From NCBI GenBank assembly GCA_964433555.1, contig CAYSRG010000026.1:1-27842 (forward strand): 27,842 bases of DNA, given 5' to 3'. The notes beneath the pieces were generated by a model. The model was not told the DNA's origin. It saw nothing but the letters and a program-made list of their open reading frames with translations, and ran no database searches. Below are positions 22,865-27,842 of this stretch, piece after piece; position 1 is the stretch's first letter; the number at the start of each line of letters is the position of its first letter. This stretch comes from Stramentimicrobium sp964433555. GTDB taxonomy: Bacteria; Atribacterota; Phoenicimicrobiia; Phoenicimicrobiales; Stramentimicrobiaceae. Position numbers and translations under genes: made by a program.

Positions 22865-22878
22865 TTTCCCCTTTAATG

Positions 22879-22897
22879 TGCTAAAATCATTTTAGCA
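22879..22897. promoter_or_regulatory. 19-base palindromic operator upstream of tctC
   Basis: TGCTAAAAT-C-ATTTTAGCA is a perfect palindrome with nine-base arms, 77 bases upstream of the tctC start. It contains TAAAAT, which could act as a -10, so a bound regulator would compete with RNA polymerase. The regulator is not identifiable in the window. Confidence 0.5.
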
Positions 22898-22956
22898 TCT
22901 ATTTTAGACAAAAATAACTCTATCTTTTAATACAATTTCTTTGTTCATCAGTTTCT

Positions 22957-23415
22957 TTATTCCTCCTTTTCAGTCACTTCTTCAGTACCCATTTTAGCTA
23001 TAGTTAATTTACAAACATTATTCTCCACCTGAACAGGTATTAGTTCTGGAGACATTCTTGTTTCTAATTCCATAATGTACATGAACATATTGGCAATGGG
23101 ACAACATAAGATTTCCATTCCATTATTTTCGTATTTTTCTCTGATATTTCGTAAACAACAACCTTCAACCTCAACAGTAAATGAAAAATTGTCTTCGGTA
23201 TAGTTGATTGATTGACAATAATTATTATCAATCAAGTATTTTTTAAATTCTTCAATATTTTCTGCTTTTGATTTACTTAAAGTTACTTTCCCCTTAAAAA
23301 AAGATATTCCGACAGTGGTTAACCTATAACGAGCACCTCTTCCTCTTTCGTTCCAGAATTCTCTTACTGATTCAAAAAATAAGGTATCTTTAAAATTCTT
23401 ATCTCCAGTCATCAT
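22957..23415 (-). CDS. Unrecognised cysteine-rich protein
   Basis: A 152-residue soluble protein with no signal or membrane segment that I do not recognise. It has paired cysteines at 86-87 (VEGCCLRNI) and 104-105 (EILCCPIANMF), plus Cys67 and Cys135 (ENNVCKLTI), a pattern that suggests metal or thiol chemistry or a V4R-like or ATC-hydrolase-like small-molecule domain; neither match is firm. The ATG overlaps the nitroreductase stop in an ATGA arrangement, so the two are translationally coupled and probably act together. It ends 155 bases before tctC. The C-terminus is acidic. Confidence 0.7.
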   Translation of the reverse strand: MMTGDKNFKDTLFFESVREFWNERGRGARYRLTTVGISFFKGKVTLSKSKAENIEEFKKYLIDNNYCQSINYTEDNFSFTVEVEGCCLRNIREKYENNGMEILCCPIANMFMYIMELETRMSPELIPVQVENNVCKLTIAKMGTEEVTEKEE

Positions 23416-24086
23416 TGCTCACCCTCCCTTGATGGGTAATAAAAATCTCCATATTTTTCTCTATATACTAATTTTTCCAGTGGAATTCTTGGTCGAATAT
23501 TTGGAATTCTAGCCGGATAACCAATGGGGAAAATACTTATTATCTTTATATCATCTGGAATATTAAAGTATTCCTTAATCTTCATTTCATCACGTACATC
23601 AATAACGCAGGCAATAACCCAACAACAACCTAACTTTAAATCACTTACCGCCAGTAAAATATTTTCAATCGCTGCAGAACAATCATAAGGAGTATCCCAA
23701 ACATCTTTTTTCCCACAGACTATCAAAATTAAATCTGCCTGATTAACAAAGGCCGATACATTACCAGAAGTAAGTTTCTTAAATATTTTTTTCTTTTTTT
23801 CTTCATCTTCTAATCCGGCAAACCTCGCTTGCATCTGCTTACCTAAAAATTCCCCGGTGAACCGCCTACCACTACCATTTTTGGAAATCTGAGCCAGAAA
23901 CTCTTTGCTCTTCTCATCTCTAACTACAATAAATCTCCAGGGTTGGGCGTTCTCTCCAGAAGGAGCAAATCTCGCACATTCTAAGATAATCTTTAGATCC
24001 TCTTCGGATACCTTTTGATCTGTATAATCTCTGATACTCTTTCTTTCCTTTATTCTCTCTAAAATATATTCCTTAGATTCGTTCAA
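23412..24086 (-). CDS. Nitroreductase-family flavoprotein
   Basis: A 224-residue FMN enzyme of the nitroreductase family. The phosphate/flavin-binding block RKSIRDYTDQKVSEEDL (15-31) is followed by CARFAPSGENAQPWRFIVV; the DCSAAIENILLAVSDLKLGCCWV block (about 136-158) and the FPIGYPARIP block complete the fold. Length is normal. The start is TTG at 24086 behind a strong AGGAGG at good spacing. It overlaps the next gene by four bases. In this setting it could reduce an enoyl or keto group, or shuttle electrons, rather than act on nitro compounds; family knowledge does not give the substrate. Confidence 0.9.
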   Translation of the reverse strand: MNESKEYILERIKERKSIRDYTDQKVSEEDLKIILECARFAPSGENAQPWRFIVVRDEKSKEFLAQISKNGSGRRFTGEFLGKQMQARFAGLEDEEKKKKIFKKLTSGNVSAFVNQADLILIVCGKKDVWDTPYDCSAAIENILLAVSDLKLGCCWVIACVIDVRDEMKIKEYFNIPDDIKIISIFPIGYPARIPNIRPRIPLEKLVYREKYGDFYYPSREGEQ

Positions 24087-24209
24087 TTTTGCCCTCCTTT
24101 AAATCTTTTAATCTTTTGATAATTTTTAATATTTAAGCCCTCTACTGACAGATAAACTCCTTCTTAATCCTTTGCTGATTTCACCTCATTAAATAAATAG
24201 CCTCTATAT

Positions 24210-25277
24210 TTAAATATTAAATTGAACATTTAATTTATCAGCCAGAATCCTTAAATTATCATATAAAGTCTTAGATAAAGGGATGCCTTCTTTTTCTCTC
24301 TTTTTTTGTTGCTCAAACTCTATTTCCCCTGGTAAGTATATCCTTTCATTTCCTTTGGCTAATTTTGATGTCTTTATTCTCTGAATTAATTCATCTATTT
24401 CATGGTTAAATTCATCACGGGAAACAAAACAATCAATCTTAATTGCTCCTAAAAAAATACCAATCTCTGATTTTCCTGAGAAATCATACATAGATTTAAT
24501 TTCCATTTCCCTCGCAGAATTACTCAAAATAGTAGAAAAGATCTGAATAATTAAAGATATGGCATATCCTTTAGGTCCCCCAAATGGAAGTAGAGCTCCC
24601 TTAATGGCTTTTTGAGGATCTGTTGTGGGATTACCATCTAAATCTAAGGCCCACCCTAAAGGTATTTCCTGTTTATTATCTAAAGCTAACCGTATTTTCC
24701 CTCTAGCAACCAGACTGGTAGCCATGTCTAGCACCACTGGATACTCTTTGCCTGCTGGAATAGCAATAGCAATGGGATTAGTCCCCAGCATAGGTTGTGC
24801 ACCACCCCAGGGAGCAACTGTAGCCGGTGAATTGGACATAGCGATACCAACCATACCTTTTTTAGCTGCCATCATGGCATAATAAGCTGCCATTCCCATA
24901 TGATTGGTGTGACTAATGCCCACAAATCCTATACCGGTCTCTTTTTGGTCTGCCTTCTTGATAGCCTCTTTCATACCATAATATGCTACAATTTGACCAA
25001 AATTATTTTCACCATCAATTAAGCTTACACAGAGATTCTTGCTAATAATATTTATATCTTTCTGATAACTAATTAAACCTCTCCTACTTCTCTCAATATA
25101 ACCGGGTAATCTCAAGACACCATGTGAATCAACGCCTCTTAGATTTGCCCGAACTAATGTATCACTTAAAATTCCCGCGTGTCCGTTAGAAAGGCCAACT
25201 TTCAAAAAACAGGCCAGACAGAAATCATACAGATTTGACCCTGATACTTTAATAGCTATTTCTTTATTATCAGTCAT
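24210..25277 (-). CDS. Malate/L-lactate dehydrogenase family (Ldh2) oxidoreductase
   Basis: A 355-residue NAD(P)-dependent 2-hydroxyacid or ketimine dehydrogenase of the Ldh2 fold, unrelated to Rossmann lactate dehydrogenases. Signatures seen: RGVDSHGVLRLPGY (47-60) with the catalytic-region His52, GISHTNHMGMAAYY (120-133), GGAQPMLGTNPIAIAIP (158-174), LDMATSLVARGKI (183-195) and PFGGPKGYAISL. Family members act on malate, lactate, sulfolactate, ureidoglycolate, 2,3-diketogulonate or cyclic imino acids. The ATG is behind GAGG. It lies between the creatininase-family gene and the nitroreductase and is likely part of the same catabolic transcript. Confidence 0.9.
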   Translation of the reverse strand: MTDNKEIAIKVSGSNLYDFCLACFLKVGLSNGHAGILSDTLVRANLRGVDSHGVLRLPGYIERSRRGLISYQKDINIISKNLCVSLIDGENNFGQIVAYYGMKEAIKKADQKETGIGFVGISHTNHMGMAAYYAMMAAKKGMVGIAMSNSPATVAPWGGAQPMLGTNPIAIAIPAGKEYPVVLDMATSLVARGKIRLALDNKQEIPLGWALDLDGNPTTDPQKAIKGALLPFGGPKGYAISLIIQIFSTILSNSAREMEIKSMYDFSGKSEIGIFLGAIKIDCFVSRDEFNHEIDELIQRIKTSKLAKGNERIYLPGEIEFEQQKKREKEGIPLSKTLYDNLRILADKLNVQFNI

Positions 25278-25361
25278 TCTTTGCCTCTTCTCTATATTGA
25301 CTTATAGTTATAAACTAAAAAGAATTGAAAGATTGAAAATATCAAAATATACTTTATTAAG

Positions 25362-26327
25362 CTATTCTAAAGCGTAAATACTAATACCACCATTTAAAGG
25401 ACCTTTTAAGACCTTTTCGATCTCTTCTTTAGGTCTTTCCGATATTAGATGGGCATTAGGTAGTTTTCCAGGTGGGAAAGCTTCCAGAATATCATCATGC
25501 AACTTAACCAGATAATCCAGTATAGTTTCAATAGCTTTTCGTGCTTTCTCGGGATTGGCTAATGTTGCTGAACCAACTACTCCTTCTGGAGTACCCCTTA
25601 TTTCCATAGCACTAAATCCTACCTGACATTGTCCAGGCAATGGTCTTTGATAAATATCTCCGCCTTTATCCACATGATCCCCTTTAATTAAGCCAAGTGG
25701 TTTAGTATCTACAGCATTTTCTATGTGATTAAATTCAGGAAATAGTGCCATAGCCAGAGATGTTTCTACCTCACAGGCATGCCTGAAAGGAGTATCAAAG
25801 GGGCCACCATGTTCCTTATCTTTTAAATATTGTGCAGCAGCAAAAGGCCAGTTTACATTAGCTATAACTGCTGGTACTTTATACTTTTTTTCAAACATAT
25901 GTATGGCGTTAGGAATAACATATTCTTGGGCATGTCCATTTAATAGAATCTGTTTGCGAAAACCAGCGTTCCATAATCCAGCAATAACAGCTATTAAATA
26001 ATTAATAAAAACATATTCTGGAATAATTACTGTTCCTGGCATTCCGACATGCTGGTAGGGATGTGAACCATACCAGACAGGCTGGGCTATGGTACAACCT
26101 GTTTTTGCTGCTACTTGCTCCGCCATTCTGGTTACCAGATAGGTATCTTCTCCAAATGGAGAATGTGCTGCATGGCATTCAGTACTACCTACCGGAATAA
26201 TTATAATATCATTTTTGGAAAGTCTTTCTTTTAATGATTTTGTATTCATGGTCTGGAAATACATACCGTTATCTTTTTCCATACATCCTTCTTGAGGAAA
26301 ATTCCACTTTTCCATAACCTTAATCAC
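25362..26327 (-). CDS. Creatininase-family amidohydrolase
   Basis: A metal-dependent hydrolase of up to 321 residues. The creatininase fold is shown by PVGSTECHAAHSPFGEDTYL (45-64; ligands Glu50, His52 and Asp61 by family analogy), VWYGSHPYQHVGMPGT (84-99), LLNGHAQE (128-135, with His132) and HACEVETSLAM (183-193, with the ligand Glu in EVETS). The usual EQHG is ECHA here, a change next to the metal site. It starts at a GTG (26327) after AAGGA or at the ATG four codons later; the N-terminal 25 residues are longer than in typical members. Relatives open cyclic amides or cleave formamides (creatinine, MftE-type peptides, FAPy). Context suggests a catabolic amide or lactam, which is inference. 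Confidence 0.85.
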   Translation of the reverse strand: MIKVMEKWNFPQEGCMEKDNGMYFQTMNTKSLKERLSKNDIIIIPVGSTECHAAHSPFGEDTYLVTRMAEQVAAKTGCTIAQPVWYGSHPYQHVGMPGTVIIPEYVFINYLIAVIAGLWNAGFRKQILLNGHAQEYVIPNAIHMFEKKYKVPAVIANVNWPFAAAQYLKDKEHGGPFDTPFRHACEVETSLAMALFPEFNHIENAVDTKPLGLIKGDHVDKGGDIYQRPLPGQCQVGFSAMEIRGTPEGVVGSATLANPEKARKAIETILDYLVKLHDDILEAFPPGKLPNAHLISERPKEEIEKVLKGPLNGGISIYALE

Positions 26328-26392
26328 TTCCTTCCTTAGTCACCGTTTTTTACTTTAATCTTTATTAAATTGATGTTTGTGTTAAGAGACAG

Positions 26393-26431
26393 AGAGGGCT
26401 AATGTTTTTAAACAAAAAACATTAGCCCTCT
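26393..26431 (-). terminator. Strong hairpin between the cupin and creatininase genes
   Basis: A perfect 17-base stem, 26393-26409 with 26415-26431, around a five-base loop; the core is GAGGGCTAATGTTTTT. It lies 10 bases after the cupin stop. The U-run that ends the stem is inside it; the following minus-strand sequence (TCTGTCTCTTAAC) is only partly U-rich. It is a terminator or an RNA-stability element for the U32-cupin message, with partial readthrough to the creatininase gene possible. Confidence 0.65.
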
Positions 26432-26441
26432 ATTAATAACA

Positions 26442-26810
26442 TTATTTTTCTTTTAGATGTGCCGGTAAGGGTGGAGAATAAATCCATACTATCTTAAATG
26501 GGATATTCCCAATATTTTCAATCCGATGCTTTGTTCCTGCTTTTACAAAAAATGCCGTATTTGGTTCCATTATATACTCATCTTGATCTTCTATCACCAA
26601 TTTTGCTCTACCTTGAACTAAGAACATTGCTTCATCCTGATTTTCGTGAACTCCATCCGGAATCATACTACCTATATCGGTGTAATTCACACCCATGGAC
26701 ATACTTGTAACACCTACAGTATGTTCAGTTAATAGTATTTTTGAAGTTCTAGGTGGATCTCTTCTAATGGCTTGAACCTCATCTTCATGAACAGTCACTT
26801 TTTTTGCCAT
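26442..26810 (-). CDS. Single-domain cupin protein
   Basis: A 122-residue cupin. Motif 1 is seen in IPDGVHENQDEAMFLVQG (50-67), where His55 and Glu60 are metal-ligand candidates and the usual second histidine is replaced by Asn57. Motif 2 is PNTAFFVKAGTKHRIEN (83-99) with His95. A metal site with one changed ligand is likely. Such small cupins act as isomerases, dioxygenases or sensors of sugars and acids, and the function here is open. The ATG at 26810 follows AAGGAGG. It lies 50 bases after the U32-like gene and is cotranscribed with it. Confidence 0.88.
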   Translation of the reverse strand: MAKKVTVHEDEVQAIRRDPPRTSKILLTEHTVGVTSMSMGVNYTDIGSMIPDGVHENQDEAMFLVQGRAKLVIEDQDEYIMEPNTAFFVKAGTKHRIENIGNIPFKIVWIYSPPLPAHLKEK

Positions 26811-26860
26811 CTTGTTCTGCCTCCTTAATATATATTTATAAAAAAATTTAGATTACAGGA

Positions 26861-27778
26861 TTATATCTCCGGAATTTCCATATCAGCCTGATTAGGTTCA
26901 CTCTGGATTGCTTCCGGGAAATATTTGTCCATCATCTCTTTGATAATCACTGCCTGATCAGCCATTCTCTTACCGTCCAGTGCTCCGGTAATCTGTCCAT
27001 GACCAGCAACTGCTGAATTTCCGCATTTTAAGTGACAAGGGGAAGCTACACGAACAATCTCGGGAGCTTCATAGGAGCGAATAAAACCACCGGAAGCAGG
27101 AGGATTATCGGTATGTAGATCAAGTGGTAGGCTAGTTCCTCTTCTTAAGGCGGCCAACATGGGTAAAGACAGGTCTCGAATGGGATTGATGGAATCGGCA
27201 CCTAATCCTTCAATAACCTTAAAGGCTACCGGATTACAATGTCCACAGTGGGCAGATGTTTTAAAACGTATGGTCTTGGGTAATTTTCCTGCTTTTCTCA
27301 TCTCATTCACCAACCAGAGTAAGCCTTCATCATAAATCAAAATACCACGAATACCACAATCAACTGCTCTCTTGATATCTTCGACTGCTCGCAGAACTTG
27401 TTCCATGCCTCTGAGACGGTATCCTACTCGAACACCTTGAGAGGTCTGTACTGTAGCACCTGTATCATAAGGAGCTCTAGGACCAACTGACATATTAAGT
27501 CCACAACCAAAATCTTTAGCTATTTTGGCATACTCTTTAATTTCCGCAATGGTATGCCTAAAAATTCCATAAGTCTCGTCTACTCGGTTAATATTAACAC
27601 CCTGACGTTTGGCATTTTCTAATAAAGATTTCATAGCTTCAGCAGAGTTAATGGTGGGAACTTCTATACGAAAATGCGCTCCATCGGGGAAGGTTTTTCC
27701 TGAAGTCGGCAAATCAAATAAATCACCTTTTGGTAAACCTAACTTTTCTAAAAAATCTCTTGTTTCTTGGAATATCAT
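26861..27778 (-). CDS. U32-like TIM-barrel protein with four conserved-looking cysteines
   Basis: A 305-residue soluble protein resembling peptidase family U32 (TIM-barrel) proteins: FRIEVPT (36-42), GCGLNMSVGPRAPYD (91-105), AVDCGIRGILIYDEGLLWLVNEM and GADSINPIRDLSLPML are alternating strand-helix blocks of such a barrel. Two cysteine pairs, HCGHC (177-181) and PCHLKC (247-252), could bind a cluster or metal, as the cysteines of some U32 proteins do in RNA hydroxylation. Protease activity is unproven for most of the family. The ATG is behind AAAGGAG. It is the first gene of the island in this window; its promoter is near or beyond the right edge. Confidence 0.6.
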   Translation of the reverse strand: MIFQETRDFLEKLGLPKGDLFDLPTSGKTFPDGAHFRIEVPTINSAEAMKSLLENAKRQGVNINRVDETYGIFRHTIAEIKEYAKIAKDFGCGLNMSVGPRAPYDTGATVQTSQGVRVGYRLRGMEQVLRAVEDIKRAVDCGIRGILIYDEGLLWLVNEMRKAGKLPKTIRFKTSAHCGHCNPVAFKVIEGLGADSINPIRDLSLPMLAALRRGTSLPLDLHTDNPPASGGFIRSYEAPEIVRVASPCHLKCGNSAVAGHGQITGALDGKRMADQAVIIKEMMDKYFPEAIQSEPNQADMEIPEI

Positions 27779-27842
27779 TTTACTTTTTCTCCTTTGACTT
27801 ATTATTCTTTCTTGACCTTATTTACTATTACTTATTTAATAC

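Noticed and set aside
1..27842. CRISPR arrays, insertion sequences and phage genes
   Set aside because: No regularly spaced repeats, transposase motifs or structural phage proteins were found by eye on either strand.

Overview
The window is about 28 kb of AT-rich bacterial DNA in which every convincing gene lies on the minus strand, so the region reads from high to low coordinates. Gene content suggests a strictly anaerobic, organic-acid-using bacterium with T-box and PyrR-type RNA regulation. Pointers are a probable tungsten aldehyde:ferredoxin oxidoreductase, a 2[4Fe-4S] ferredoxin, TRAP and tripartite tricarboxylate transporters, URO-D, creatininase and Ldh2 family enzymes, and a GTP-type PEP carboxykinase. 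An Atribacterota-like or clostridium-like lineage would fit. That is inference; no marker gene here settles it.

Layout in transcription order. (1) 27778-17513 is an accessory catabolic island: U32-like TIM-barrel protein, cupin, creatininase-family hydrolase, Ldh2-type dehydrogenase, nitroreductase, an unrecognised Cys-rich protein, tctC, ferredoxin, tctB, tctA and AFOR. The ferredoxin sits inside the tct operon and AFOR follows it, which suggests uptake of an acid coupled to low-potential electron transfer. (2) 17474-13643 is a serine-tRNA module: a perfect consensus promoter, a T-box leader with a probable UCC (Ser) specifier, archease, rtcB, serS and tRNA-Ser(UGA). (3) 13322-11369 holds a compact restriction-modification pair. 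The methyltransferase carries a C-terminal SNase-like domain that has lost its catalytic residues, and the endonuclease resembles the MjaI (CTAG) family. (4) 11327-6803 is housekeeping: murI, then uraA behind two tandem PyrR-type attenuators, then pckG. (5) 6112-1 is a second catabolic operon: a FadR-type GntR regulator, dctP, dctQ, dctM, a URO-D family protein, an HpaI-type aldolase and the first codons of a D-2-hydroxyacid dehydrogenase that runs off the window edge.

The clearest RNA-level signals are the Ser T-box and the tandem PyrR-type leader, both readable base by base. The most unusual combinations are RNA-repair genes (rtcB and archease) under a serine T-box together with serS, the methyltransferase-SNase fusion, and the ferredoxin embedded in the tct operon next to AFOR. 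No CRISPR array, insertion sequence, phage gene or rRNA was seen.
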